From: an uncultured Eubacteriales bacterium
GTDB lineage: Bacteria; Bacillota; Clostridia; Christensenellales; CAG-917
DNA length: 31,324 nucleotides
Direction: 5' to 3'
Assembly: GCA_900549225.1 (NCBI GenBank)
Contig: URNP01000015.1
Location: 1 to 31,324 of the forward strand
The notes below the pieces were generated by a model that saw only the letters and a list, made by a program, of their open reading frames with translations, made no database searches and was not told the DNA's origin. Shown here in pieces: positions 1 to 12,795 of the stretch (the stretch's first letter is position 1; each line of letters opens with the position of its first letter). A program made the translations under genes and the position numbers.

Positions 1-57
1 CGTGGGGTGCAACCCCACCCGCAATTATTAATTATTCATTATTAATTATTGATTAAC
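1..57 (-). repeat. Intergenic repeat, copy 1: AT-rich arm plus GC hairpin
   Basis: Read on the minus strand, an ATTA-rich stretch runs into ATAATTGCGGGTGGGG and a hairpin (plus-strand arms 2-8 GTGGGGT and 12-18 ACCCCAC, loop GCA). The same order and nearly the same bases follow rqcP at 12721-12775. It lies about 45 nt downstream of the comF stop. The hairpin may help end the comF transcript, but no T tract is visible before the window edge. The copy is cut by the window start. Confidence 0.75.
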
Positions 58-100
58 ACCTCAAGTATACTACACCGATTCGTTTATATCAACAAGTTCG

Positions 101-967
101 TCATTCGCTTTGCACTTTCAACTTCGTGACGGCGGCAGTAAGCACGCACACTTCCCTTGCTTTGGCTTTGAGCAGAATATTTGCGCACTCGTTTGCTGTT
201 GCACCCGTAGTGAAAACGTCGTCAACGAGCAGAATCTTTCTTCCTTTCACCTGCTCGAACAGACACGCAAACGCACCTTCGAGGTTGCTTGCCCTATCCT
301 TGCCTTTGAGTTCCTTCTGTTGTGAAGTGTCCTTTATCTTGACGAGTGCTGGCAGCACGGGTATATCCAATCTGCGTCCGACTTCCATAGCAAGCAATTC
401 GGCTTGATTGAATCCTCTTTTCTTCAATTCGCTCTCGGTCATCGGCACGAATACGATAATCTCGCTGTCCATACCGCTTTCGAGATATTTGTCCGCCATC
501 AACGCGCCGAGCGTTTGAGCGATATACTTTTTCTTTCCGAATTTGAGTTTATGTATCATCCGCTTCACTTCGCCGTCGTAGACGAGTGGCGAACGATTTT
601 TCACGAACGACGATTTTTGATTCTGGCAACGATTGCAATAATCGCTTTCGTCGTCGAGCGGCATACCGCAGTTCAGGCAAATATGCCCTTTTGCAAACGG
701 CAAATTCGCTATGCACTCCGAACACAGTCTGTATCTCGTATCTTCCACGAGTTCTTCTCCGCAGACGTCGCAAGTGCAATCGAGCGGATAAAGCGCGTCG
801 TCAAACGCACCAAGTAACTTTGAGAAAAACGCCTTAACTTTTGCAAGCCTTTTCTTTCTCGCCTCTCGCTTGTCCTTCTTTTTATCACCATGGCAATCCT
901 TGCCGCTTTGACTTTGCTCGGTTATCATTTCTTTTTGATTTTCGCCATCCTCAATCATACGCGCCAC
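101..967 (-). CDS. comF: ComF family phosphoribosyltransferase-like protein
   Basis: ComF-type protein of 288 aa. Four CxxC pairs form two zinc-ribbon-like knuckles (C66/C69 with C82/C85, and C97/C100 with C111/C114). The C-terminal half is a type I phosphoribosyltransferase fold with the PRPP loop ILLVDDVFTTGAT at 245-257. Family members are linked to DNA uptake during transformation; the exact biochemical role is unsettled. A charged, Lys-rich extension of about 55 residues precedes the first zinc motif and is longer than usual. The start used is GTG at 967, with GAGG 9 nt upstream; ATG at 958 is an alternative. Either start lies inside the end of recD2, so the two genes are probably translationally coupled. 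No other competence gene is in view. Confidence 0.9.
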   Translation of the reverse strand: MARMIEDGENQKEMITEQSQSGKDCHGDKKKDKREARKKRLAKVKAFFSKLLGAFDDALYPLDCTCDVCGEELVEDTRYRLCSECIANLPFAKGHICLNCGMPLDDESDYCNRCQNQKSSFVKNRSPLVYDGEVKRMIHKLKFGKKKYIAQTLGALMADKYLESGMDSEIIVFVPMTESELKKRGFNQAELLAMEVGRRLDIPVLPALVKIKDTSQQKELKGKDRASNLEGAFACLFEQVKGRKILLVDDVFTTGATANECANILLKAKAREVCVLTAAVTKLKVQSE

Positions 968-3170
968 CCTGCCATTCCTCTTCGATAAGTTCGATGAGAA
1001 GAGAGTATCTTCTTGCGGTTTCGTTGTTTTGAATCATACGCTGAATGGTCTTTTTCGCGCCGCTTATAACAACGAGTTTCTTTGCCCTCGTAACCGCCGT
1101 ATACAGCAAGTTTCTCGTTTGAAGCATATAGTTTGCGTCAAGCGCAATCACCACCGCGTCAAACTCGCAACCTTGCGATTTGTGTATGGTCACTGCGTAC
1201 GCAAGCGTAAGTTGCTCAACGTCGCTATATTCATAAACGGACACTTTATCGTCGTCAAAACGCACGGTAAACTGCATAATCTGCGTATTGATGCTTTCAA
1301 TCACGCCTATATCGCCGTTAAACACGCCGCTTCCTCGCACCGTTTTCAAGCCGTCTGACTGCACCCACTCTTGCTGATAGTTGTTTTGCAGTTGCATCAC
1401 CTTGTCGCCTTCGCGATAGATGCAATCGGCGCGCTTGACTTCCTTTTTGTAGGGAGAGGGCGGATTGATAATCTTTTGCAATTCTCTATTGAGATTGATA
1501 GTGCCCGCAACCCCTCTTTTCATAGGGCAAAGCACTTGGATTTCACTCGGCGCAACGTTGAGATACTTCGGCAGTCTGCGAGTGACAAGCGCAATCGTAT
1601 TTGCGCAAATCTCCTCGCTCGTATTCTTCTCCTCAAAGAAAAAGTCGCTGCTCTTGTTGTCGATTTCGGGCATAACGCCGCTGTTGATTCTGTGTGCGTT
1701 TGTGACGATTTTGCTCTTATCGCTCTGCCTGTAAATCTGCGTGAGATAACTCACGTTAAACTTTCCGCACTGGATAAGATCGTTCAGCACGTTGCCCACG
1801 CCCACCGAAGCGAGTTGGTCTTTATCTCCCACAAGCACGAGTCGCGAGCCTCTTTCCATGGCGTTGACAAGCGCGGAAAAGACGTATTCGTCCACCATAC
1901 TGACCTCGTCCACGATCACGACGTCAACGGGCAAACGAGTGTTCTCGTTGTACGCAAAATGTCCCTCGCCGTTTTTGTAGTCGAGATCGAGCATACGGTG
2001 AATAGTCTTTGCCTCTTCCCCCGTTGCCTGCGAAAGTCGTTTTGCCGCTCTTCCCGTAGGCGCGCAAAGCGCGACTCTCTGCCCCAAATCCTTGAAGAGT
2101 TTGAGAATGCATTTGACGATCGTCGTTTTTCCCGTTCCCGGGCCGCCCGTGACGATTTGCACGCCGTTTTCAATGGTCTCTTTGACAGCGGCAATCTGAT
2201 TTTCGTGCAAAGAGAATCCTGCCTCTTTTTCAAATCTTGCCACTTCGTAGGCAACGTCCACTCTGAAATCGGACGCCTCGTGCCTTAATTGAAGCAGTTT
2301 TCTTGCAATATTCTTTTCGGTATTGAAGTTCTTTTTCAGAAGGATTGCGACGTGCTCTTTGGTTTCGTATCTCACGAGGTCGCCGAGCATCACCATATCC
2401 ATCATATTATCGCGCACTCTTTCTTCGATATTGTCGCAATCGATATTTAAAAGTGCGATTGCACTGCCCAAAAGTTCGTTTTCGGGCAAATAGTTGTGTC
2501 CGCTCTTCGTTGCGGCTTCTTTGAGAAGATAAGTGATAGCGGCGCAAATGCGGTAGTCGCTGTCCTTTTCTATGCCGAGTTCCCCTGCGATTCTGTCCGC
2601 CGTGGCAAATCCGATTCCGTCCACGTCGTCAACGAGCATATACGGATTTTTGCGCACGTTATCCACGGTTTTAACGTCGTAAGTGCGATAAATCCTCAGC
2701 GACATATTGACGCTTATGCCGAGGTTTTGCAAGAACATAACCGCGTCTTGCATCTTCTGCACCTTAGCGTAATTCATACCGAATTCCGTCGCGCGCTTTA
2801 AGGATATACCTCTGACTTTTGCAAGTTCCATCGGGTATTTCATCATCTCGAGCGAATCCACGCCGAACGTATCCACGATAGACTGCGCCGTCACAGGCCC
2901 TAACCCCGAGATAAGACCGCTTCCCAAAAACTTTTTGATGCCTTCGAGTTTCGATGGTGCGGACACCCACACTTTCTCTGCGCAAAACTGTTTTCCGTAG
3001 GTCGTGCGCGTCTGAAATTTGCCCTCGACTCTTATATTCATACCTTCGCTCACGGGCGGGAAAATTCCGACCACGGTGAAAACAGAGTCCTCGCATCTCA
3101 TATCGAGGACGGTATATCCCGTATCTGCGCTTGCAAATATCACGTCTTTAATTTCGCCTGCAAGTTGCAT
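951..3170 (-). CDS. recD2: RecD2-type ATP-dependent DNA helicase
   Basis: SF1B 5'-3' DNA helicase of the RecD2 (RecD-like, RecBC-independent) family, 739 aa, full length. The N-terminal OB-like region and helix-hairpin-helix segment (about 81-103, GSGLISGLGPVTAQ) are characteristic of RecD2. Walker A is GGPGTGKTT at 342-350, followed by the motif APTGRAAKRL, Walker B VVIVDEVSM (417-425), GDKDQLASVG, and the C-terminal motifs TIHKSQG and YTAVTRAK. It acts in DNA repair and replication-fork processing. The start is fixed by GGAGAG 4 nt upstream of ATG. It is separated from metK by a terminator, so it begins its own unit with comF; no clear promoter was picked out in the 80-nt gap. Confidence 0.95.
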   Translation of the reverse strand: MQLAGEIKDVIFASADTGYTVLDMRCEDSVFTVVGIFPPVSEGMNIRVEGKFQTRTTYGKQFCAEKVWVSAPSKLEGIKKFLGSGLISGLGPVTAQSIVDTFGVDSLEMMKYPMELAKVRGISLKRATEFGMNYAKVQKMQDAVMFLQNLGISVNMSLRIYRTYDVKTVDNVRKNPYMLVDDVDGIGFATADRIAGELGIEKDSDYRICAAITYLLKEAATKSGHNYLPENELLGSAIALLNIDCDNIEERVRDNMMDMVMLGDLVRYETKEHVAILLKKNFNTEKNIARKLLQLRHEASDFRVDVAYEVARFEKEAGFSLHENQIAAVKETIENGVQIVTGGPGTGKTTIVKCILKLFKDLGQRVALCAPTGRAAKRLSQATGEEAKTIHRMLDLDYKNGEGHFAYNENTRLPVDVVIVDEVSMVDEYVFSALVNAMERGSRLVLVGDKDQLASVGVGNVLNDLIQCGKFNVSYLTQIYRQSDKSKIVTNAHRINSGVMPEIDNKSSDFFFEEKNTSEEICANTIALVTRRLPKYLNVAPSEIQVLCPMKRGVAGTINLNRELQKIINPPSPYKKEVKRADCIYREGDKVMQLQNNYQQEWVQSDGLKTVRGSGVFNGDIGVIESINTQIMQFTVRFDDDKVSVYEYSDVEQLTLAYAVTIHKSQGCEFDAVVIALDANYMLQTRNLLYTAVTRAKKLVVISGAKKTIQRMIQNNETARRYSLLIELIEEEWQGGAYD

Positions 3171-3251
3171 TTTCTCTCCGTTGCAAAGTATTTGATTTCT
3201 CTTTTAGCGTCTTTTTTATAAAAAACGACGATTTTAGCTCGAATTTTTGAG

Positions 3252-3280
3252 AAAAAACGGTAGGGTTACCCTACCGTTTT
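3252..3280 (-). terminator. Intrinsic terminator of rpoB-rpoC-metK
   Basis: Perfect 12-bp stem (3254-3265 with 3269-3280, loop TTA). On the minus strand it is followed by a run of six T. It lies just after the metK stop and closes the rpoBC-metK unit. On the plus strand only four T follow, so it is oriented for metK. Confidence 0.93.
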
Positions 3281-3292
3281 CATCTCGCGTAT

Positions 3293-4473
3293 TCAAAATT
3301 TGTATTTTTCGACTGCTTGTTTGACTTCTTGCACCATATCCGTTTCTTCCCAACTGAAACCTTCTTTGCCGAAGTGTCCGTAGTTGGAAGTTTTGCGGTA
3401 AATGGGACTTGCAAGGTTCAATTTGTCGATTATAGCCTTCGGACGCAAATCGAACACTTCGCGCACGACTTTTGCAAGCGAATCGTCGTCGATTACGCCC
3501 GTGCCGTAAGTGTTGACGGACACCGAAACGGGGTGCGCCATACCGATTGCGTACGCAACTTGCAATTCTGCTCTCTTGCACACGCCTGCGGCAACGAGGT
3601 TTTTGCAGATATAGCGAGCCATATAGGACGCGCTTCTATCCACTTTCGTGGGGTCTTTTCCGCTGAAAGCGCCGCCGCCGTGAGGGCAGAATCCACCGTA
3701 AGTGTCAACTATAATTTTTCTTCCGGTGACGCCGCTGTCGCCTGCAGGGCCGCCGATTACGAATCTTCCCGTCGGATTGATATAAATCTTCGTGTCGTCG
3801 TCGATATACTCTTGCGGAATCGCGTACGAAATGACCTTATCAATGATTTCCTCTTCGAGTTCGTCCATACCGATATCTTCGGAGTGCTGGCAACTGACCA
3901 CGATCGTATCCACTCTTTCGGGCACGTCGTCGATATACTCGACCGTAACTTGTGCTTTTCCGTCGGGGCGCAACCACGGCAATTCACCGCTCTTTCTGAC
4001 GTCCGTAAGGCGTTTTGTGAGTGCGTGAGCAAGCGTAATCGGAAGCGGCATAAGAGATTCGGTCTCGTCGCAAGCGTAGCCAAACATCATCCCCTGATCG
4101 CCTGCGCCCGTTTTGTCGTAATCGTCCTTGCCGTCGCCGTCCGTAGCGTCGTTGACGCCCATAGCGATATCGGGAGATTGCTCGTCGATAGAACTGAGCA
4201 CCGCACAGGTTTTATAATCGAAACCGAGCGAACTGTCGTTATATCCGACGTCCTTTATCACTCCGCGCACGATTGAGGGAATGTCACAATAATGGTTGGT
4301 GCTGACTTCACCGAACACCATAACCATACCCGTTGTTGCACACACTTCAACGGCGACTCTCGCAGAGGTATCCTCTGCGAAAATGTCGTCGAGAATTGCG
4401 TCTGCGATCTGGTCACACACCTTATCGGGATGTCCTTCCGTCACGCTTTCAGATGTAAAAAATCTTTTTTTCA

Positions 4474-4474
<1 letters not shown>
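3293..4474 (-). CDS. metK: S-adenosylmethionine synthetase
   Basis: Makes S-adenosylmethionine from methionine and ATP in the cytoplasm. Length is 393 aa, usual for the family. The N-terminus SESVTEGHPDKVCDQIADA, the GAGDQGMMFGYA loop and the GGGAFSGKDPTKVDRSA phosphate-binding loop are intact, with the expected catalytic His and Lys in them. The ATG overlaps the rpoC stop by one base (TAATG), so translation is probably coupled to rpoC through re-initiation. There is no room for a separate promoter between the genes. Placing metK as third gene of the RNA polymerase operon is unusual. No SAM riboswitch is seen. Confidence 0.97.
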
Positions 4475-8331
<3,857 letters not shown>

Positions 8332-8345
8332 ATTGTCGCCTCCTA

Positions 8346-11300
8346 TTACTCTTCGTCGGAGTTCGTTCCGAAGATATCGCTCATATCGGGAGTGCCTTCG
8401 GTGAGTGCGCTGAAGATGCTTTCGTCGTCATCGTCGGTGTCGAACAGGCTCGTATCCGTGTCGCTCTTGCTTTCGCCGAGATCGCCGAAGATATTGCCGT
8501 CGCCGAGAATATCGATTTCCTTGAGTTCCTCGTGCTTCTTGCTGATAGGCGTATCGAAGTCGATGTCCTCGTCGTATTCGCGGAGCTTAACCTCGTCGTT
8601 GTCCTCGGTGAGCACTTTGACGTCGAGAGCGAGGGATTGAAGTTCCTTGACCAAAACCTTGAAGGATTCGGGGATACCCGGCTCCGAAACGTTGCTGCCC
8701 TTGACGATGGATTCGTACGTCTTGACACGTCCGACCACGTCGTCCGACTTGACGGTCAAAATCTCTTGCAAGACGTTTGCCGCGCCGTAAGCCTCGAGCG
8801 CCCAAACTTCCATTTCGCCGAAACGTTGTCCGCCGAATTGAGCCTTACCGCCGAGAGGTTGTTGCGTGATGACGCTGTACGGGCCGGTGCTTCTTGCGTG
8901 GATCTTATCGTCTACGAGGTGATGCAACTTGAGGTAGTACATATAGCCTACGGTCGCGCGGTTTTCAAACGGTTCGCCCGTTCTTCCGTCGTAGAGTTGA
9001 ATCTTGCCGTCCACTTCTCCGTCCTCGTTGACGAGTCCGCATTGCTGGAAGAGTTGTTTTATATCCTGCTCGTTTGCGCCGTCGAACACCGGGGTTGCGA
9101 CCTTCCAATCGAGCATATGAGCGATGAGTCCGAGGTGAACTTCGAGGACTTGTCCGATGTTCATACGGCTAGGAACGCCTAGCGGGTTGAGCACGATTTG
9201 AAGCGGAGTGCCGTCGGCCATGAAAGGCATATCCTCTTTGGGGAGAACTCTTGAAACGACGCCCTTGTTTCCGTGACGTCCCGCCATCTTGTCGCCGACG
9301 GAGATTTTTCTCTTTTGAGCGATATAGACGCGCACGAGTTTGTTGACGCCGGGAGCGAGTTCGTCCTTATTCTTTCTCGTGAAGATCTTGACGTCAACTA
9401 CGATACCGCTTTCGCCGTTAGGCACACGGAGTGAGGTATCACGCACTTCTCTTGCCTTCTCGCCGAAGATTGCGCGGAGCAATCTCTCTTCGGGAGTGAG
9501 TTCGGTCTCGCCCTTCGGGGTGACCTTACCCACGAGAATATCGCCGGGTTTGACTTCTGCGCCCACCATCACGATACCGTCTTCGTCGAGGTTCTTGAGC
9601 ACTTCGTCGCTGAGGTTCGGAATATCTCTGGTGATTTGCTCGTCGCCGAGTTTGGTGTCGCGGCACTCGATTTCGTACTCTTCGATATGGATTGAAGTGT
9701 ACAGATCGTCGCGCACGAGTTCTTCGCTGATAAGAACTGCGTCCTCGTAGTTATAACCTTCCCAAGACATAAAGCCGATGAGCATGTTTCTGCCGAGAGC
9801 CAACTCGCCGTGATCGGTTGCAGGGCCGTCTGCGATGACCGTGCCTTCTCTTGTGAGGTTGCCCTTTTCGTCGTAAAGCGGACCGTAAACTTTGTCGCCC
9901 TTATTGACGATGGGGTGTTGATTTATGCAAGTGGATTGGTTTGAACGCTCGAACTTGCTGAGGATATAAGTATCGGTCGTGCCGTCCGCACATTCGATAA
10001 CGATCTTGTCGCTGTCGACGTACTTGACGAAACCGTCGTGTTTAGCGATCTTCAAAACGCCCGAGTCGTAAGCGATCTTATGTTCTACGCCGGTAGCAAT
10101 CATCGGTGCTTGAGGCTTAAGGAGCGGAACGGCCTGACGTTGCATGTTCGATCCCATCAACGCACGGTTGGTATCGTCGTTTTCGAGGAACGGAATGAGT
10201 GCTGTTGCGATAGAAATAAGTTGCTTGGGGTTGACGTCCATGTAGTCCGCTCTTTCCTTGGGGACTTCGCGGATATCCTTTTGGATACGGCAGTTGACAC
10301 GGCTGCGCACAAACTTACTCTCTTCGTCGAGGGGTTCGTTCGCTTGAGCGATGACGTATTTATCTTCTTCGTCCGCCGCCATATACACGACTTCGTCGGT
10401 CACGACGCCCGTCGCCTTGTCGATCTTGCGGTACGGAGTTTCGATAAAGCCGTACTCGTTGACCTTTGCGTAGGAAGACAACGACGTGATAAGACCGATG
10501 TTCTGTCCTTCAGGAGTTTCGATAGGACACATACGTCCGTAGTGCGAGTGGTGAACGTCGCGGACCTCGAAACTTGCGCGTTCTCTGTTCAGACCGCCCG
10601 GGCCGAGAGCGGAGAGTTTGCGCTTATGCGTAAGTTCTGCAATCGGGTTGGGTTGGTCCATAAATTGCGAAAGTTGCGAAGAACCGAAGAATTCTTTGAT
10701 AGCACTCGTAACGGGACGGATATTGATGAGCGTTTGAGGAGTGATTTCCGCATTCTCCTGTGCGGACGCCATTCTCTCTTTGATGACTCTTTCAAGGCGT
10801 GAGATTCCGATACGGAATTGATTTTGGAGCAACTCGCCCACTGCGCGAACGCGGCGGTTTGCGAGGTGGTCGATATCGTCGCAAGTTCCGAATCCGTAAC
10901 GCAAGCCGAGGTTGTAGTCCTCGATTGCCACGATATCGTCAAGCGTAATGTGCTTGTACACGAGTTCGTCCACGGAGGAGCGGATAGCGAGGAGCAATTC
11001 GTCCTTGTTTGCTCCGAATTCGTCCATAAGGGCTTTGAGGTTGGGATAGTAAACCTTTTCGGTGATGCCCAATTCTCTCGGGTTGCAATCCACGAAAGCG
11101 TCGAGGTCTACGGTGTTGTTGCCGATGACTTTGAACTTCTTTTCTTTTCCGTCTTGGTCGGTGTATGCGAGCCAAACCACGTTGACGGCGTTGTTTTGGA
11201 TTTCTTTGCCCTTTGCCTCGTCGACGACTTCGCCTTTTTGAGCAAGGATTTCACCCGTCACGTTGCTCACGACGTCTTCTGCGAGTTTATACCCGGCAAT

Positions 11301-12161
11301 ACGCGTTGCAAGTGCGAGTTTCTTATTGTATTTATAGCGGCCGACCTTTGCCAAGTCGTAACGCTTGTAATCGTAGAACGTGTTGTGAATGAGGATATTC
11401 GCACCTTCGACGGTGGGAACTTCACCCGGACGCAAACGACGGAACAAATCGATTTTGCCTTGTTCTTCGCTCTTGCATTGAGCGTCCTTTTCGCAGGTTT
11501 TGACGATCATCTCGTCGCCGCCGAACAAGTCGATAATTTGCTCGTCCGTGCCGTAGCCGAGCGCTCTCAAAAGCGTGGTTGCGGTGATTTTTCTCGTTCT
11601 GTCGACGTGCACCCATTGCACTTCGTTGGAGTCCTGTTCATACTCGAGCCAAGCGCCTCTGTTGGGGATGACGGTGGTTGCATAGCGAGGTACGCCGTTC
11701 TTGTCGAGGACTTTGTCGTTGTACACGCCGGGGCTTCTGACAAGTTGGGATACGATGACGCGCTCTGCGCCGTTGATGACGAAAGAACCGGAGTCCGTCA
11801 TAAGCGGGAAATCGCCCATGAACACTTCTTGTTCAACCACTTCGCCCGTTTCGTTGTTGGTGAGGCGAGCCTTCACCTTGAGAGGAATAGCATACGTAGT
11901 GTCGCGGTCTTTGCACTCTTTGACGGTGTATTTGGGTTCGCCGTCGAATCTGTGCGACAAAAACTCGAGTTTCAATCTGCCGGAGAAGTCAACGATCGGA
12001 GAATAATCTTTGAACACTTCCGTGATGCCGGCGTCAATGAAATTTGCGTAGGAATTCTTTTGCACCTCAATGAGATACGGAATTGGAAGGACGTCTTTGA
12101 TTTGCGAAAAATCGTGTCTTTCCGTCGTTCCGTACATTTGATTGTGAATTCTTTGGGACAT
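8346..12161 (-). CDS. rpoB: RNA polymerase beta subunit
   Basis: Second-largest RNA polymerase subunit, 1271 aa. The rifampicin-binding segment GSSQLSQFMDQ to LSALGPGG (about 493-522) carries Asp502, His512 and Ser517. These match E. coli D516, H526 and S531, the sensitive (wild-type) residues. The last 75 or so residues form an acidic tail after the conserved C-terminal clamp, with repeated short hydrophobic pairs (NIFGDL, SLFDTD, SIFSAL, DIFGTN). The start is ATG with AAGGAG upstream. The gene is first in its unit: no rplJ or rplL precedes it, and it is transcribed from its own promoter at 12370-12398. Confidence 0.98.
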   Translation of the reverse strand: MSQRIHNQMYGTTERHDFSQIKDVLPIPYLIEVQKNSYANFIDAGITEVFKDYSPIVDFSGRLKLEFLSHRFDGEPKYTVKECKDRDTTYAIPLKVKARLTNNETGEVVEQEVFMGDFPLMTDSGSFVINGAERVIVSQLVRSPGVYNDKVLDKNGVPRYATTVIPNRGAWLEYEQDSNEVQWVHVDRTRKITATTLLRALGYGTDEQIIDLFGGDEMIVKTCEKDAQCKSEEQGKIDLFRRLRPGEVPTVEGANILIHNTFYDYKRYDLAKVGRYKYNKKLALATRIAGYKLAEDVVSNVTGEILAQKGEVVDEAKGKEIQNNAVNVVWLAYTDQDGKEKKFKVIGNNTVDLDAFVDCNPRELGITEKVYYPNLKALMDEFGANKDELLLAIRSSVDELVYKHITLDDIVAIEDYNLGLRYGFGTCDDIDHLANRRVRAVGELLQNQFRIGISRLERVIKERMASAQENAEITPQTLINIRPVTSAIKEFFGSSQLSQFMDQPNPIAELTHKRKLSALGPGGLNRERASFEVRDVHHSHYGRMCPIETPEGQNIGLITSLSSYAKVNEYGFIETPYRKIDKATGVVTDEVVYMAADEEDKYVIAQANEPLDEESKFVRSRVNCRIQKDIREVPKERADYMDVNPKQLISIATALIPFLENDDTNRALMGSNMQRQAVPLLKPQAPMIATGVEHKIAYDSGVLKIAKHDGFVKYVDSDKIVIECADGTTDTYILSKFERSNQSTCINQHPIVNKGDKVYGPLYDEKGNLTREGTVIADGPATDHGELALGRNMLIGFMSWEGYNYEDAVLISEELVRDDLYTSIHIEEYEIECRDTKLGDEQITRDIPNLSDEVLKNLDEDGIVMVGAEVKPGDILVGKVTPKGETELTPEERLLRAIFGEKAREVRDTSLRVPNGESGIVVDVKIFTRKNKDELAPGVNKLVRVYIAQKRKISVGDKMAGRHGNKGVVSRVLPKEDMPFMADGTPLQIVLNPLGVPSRMNIGQVLEVHLGLIAHMLDWKVATPVFDGANEQDIKQLFQQCGLVNEDGEVDGKIQLYDGRTGEPFENRATVGYMYYLKLHHLVDDKIHARSTGPYSVITQQPLGGKAQFGGQRFGEMEVWALEAYGAANVLQEILTVKSDDVVGRVKTYESIVKGSNVSEPGIPESFKVLVKELQSLALDVKVLTEDNDEVKLREYDEDIDFDTPISKKHEELKEIDILGDGNIFGDLGESKSDTDTSLFDTDDDDESIFSALTEGTPDMSDIFGTNSDEE

Positions 12162-12363
12162 ATATTCACTCCTTAAAAAAATTGCCGAATTTGCGACCTT
12201 TCAAAAAATTTCAAACTCTCCCGAAAAAATTTTTTTTCTTGCCTGAAATTTTTTTCAAAATCTACGCTTTTCGTGCGAATAGCCATATCCACATAACGTC
12301 TTTATAACCCCCTACCCCCAAAAACACGTCGTTTTAGGGGTAGGAATTCGCATTATTGCGCAG
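12162..12363 (-). promoter_or_regulatory. Long structured leader of rpoB mRNA
   Basis: About 200 nt lie between the predicted start of transcription (near 12363) and the rpoB ATG. On the minus strand the early part folds into a two-part stem: CCTACCCC with GGGGTAGG (plus-strand arms 12311-12318 and 12337-12344) and an inner AAAAC/GTTTT helix around a 5-nt loop. The rest is AT-rich with homopurine runs and ends in the SD AAGGAG. No known leader class was recognised. It may be a control region, but that is inference. Confidence 0.5.
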
Positions 12364-12369
12364 TTTTTT

Positions 12370-12398
12370 ATTATATATTGAAAAATCAAGGCTGTCAA
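12370..12398 (-). promoter_or_regulatory. Consensus sigma-A promoter for rpoB
   Basis: On the minus strand TTGACA (12398-12393), a 17-nt spacer and TATAAT (12375-12370). All twelve bases match consensus. Transcription would start near 12363. Its strength fits the need for RNA polymerase subunits, and it makes rpoB independent of any ribosomal-protein operon. Confidence 0.9.
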
Positions 12399-12454
12399 GC
12401 GTCGCGCGCATATAGTTTTAATAAATTTTGAGTATATTTTATATATATTTCCTC

Positions 12455-12483
12455 TTGATTTAAGCGCGCGCTTTTCATATAAT
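12455..12483 (+). promoter_or_regulatory. Promoter of rqcP, predicted leaderless
   Basis: TTGATT (12455-12460), a 17-nt spacer and TATAAT (12478-12483). Only 7 nt separate the -10 box from the ATG at 12491, so transcription should begin at or one base before the start codon. The spacer contains the 12-bp palindrome AAGCGCGCGCTT (12462-12473). It diverges from the rpoB promoter. Confidence 0.85.
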
Positions 12484-12490
12484 ATTTGGT

Positions 12491-12736
12491 ATGAGAATAG
12501 ACAAATTTTTGAAGGTATCAAGAGTGATCAAACGCCGCTCGGTAGCGCAGGAAGCGTGCGACGGCGGACGCATCGAAATCAACGGCAAAGTCGTAAAACC
12601 TGCCAAAGAAGTGAAAATCGGCGATATAGTCACCGTCACTTTTGGCAACAATTCAATGAGTTTTGAAGTGTTAAGCATCGACGAGCGTCAGACCAAGCAA
12701 AGCGTCGAAACGATGTACAGGTTAATTAATAATTAA
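12491..12736 (+). CDS. rqcP: RqcP-type S4-domain RNA-binding protein
   Basis: Small S4-domain protein (81 aa) of the RqcP/YabO/Hsp15 family. RqcP works with RqcH on stalled 50S subunits, supporting poly-alanine tailing in ribosome-associated quality control. The start MRIDKFLKVSRVIKRR is the conserved family N-terminus, so the ATG cannot be moved downstream. The S4 fold (about 1-60) includes GRIEINGKVVKPAKEVKIGD. There is no Shine-Dalgarno sequence, and the -10 box abuts the gene, so the message is probably leaderless. The last four codons and the stop (TTA ATT AAT AAT TAA) lie in the ATTA-rich intergenic repeat that follows. It diverges from rpoB. Confidence 0.92.
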   Translation: MRIDKFLKVSRVIKRRSVAQEACDGGRIEINGKVVKPAKEVKIGDIVTVTFGNNSMSFEVLSIDERQTKQSVETMYRLINN

Positions 12737-12775
12737 AAATTAATAATTAATAATTGCGGGTGGGTTACACCCCCC
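12721..12775 (+). repeat. Intergenic repeat, copy 2: AT-rich arm plus GC hairpin
   Basis: ATTA-rich stretch leading into TAATAATTGCGGGTGGG and a GGGTG-GGTTA-CACCC hairpin. It matches the minus strand of 1-57. It begins inside rqcP and supplies that gene's last codons and stop. This is the first module of the composite element that fills 12721-13142, a 418-nt stretch without a gene. Confidence 0.8.
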
Positions 12776-12795
12776 ATTGCTCAAACGGCATTGCG

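Noticed and set aside
1371..2288. Long plus-strand open frame of 305 codons
   Set aside because: It is the antisense shadow of recD2, whose motifs are complete on the minus strand. Similar long antisense frames occur under rpoB, rpoC and metK.
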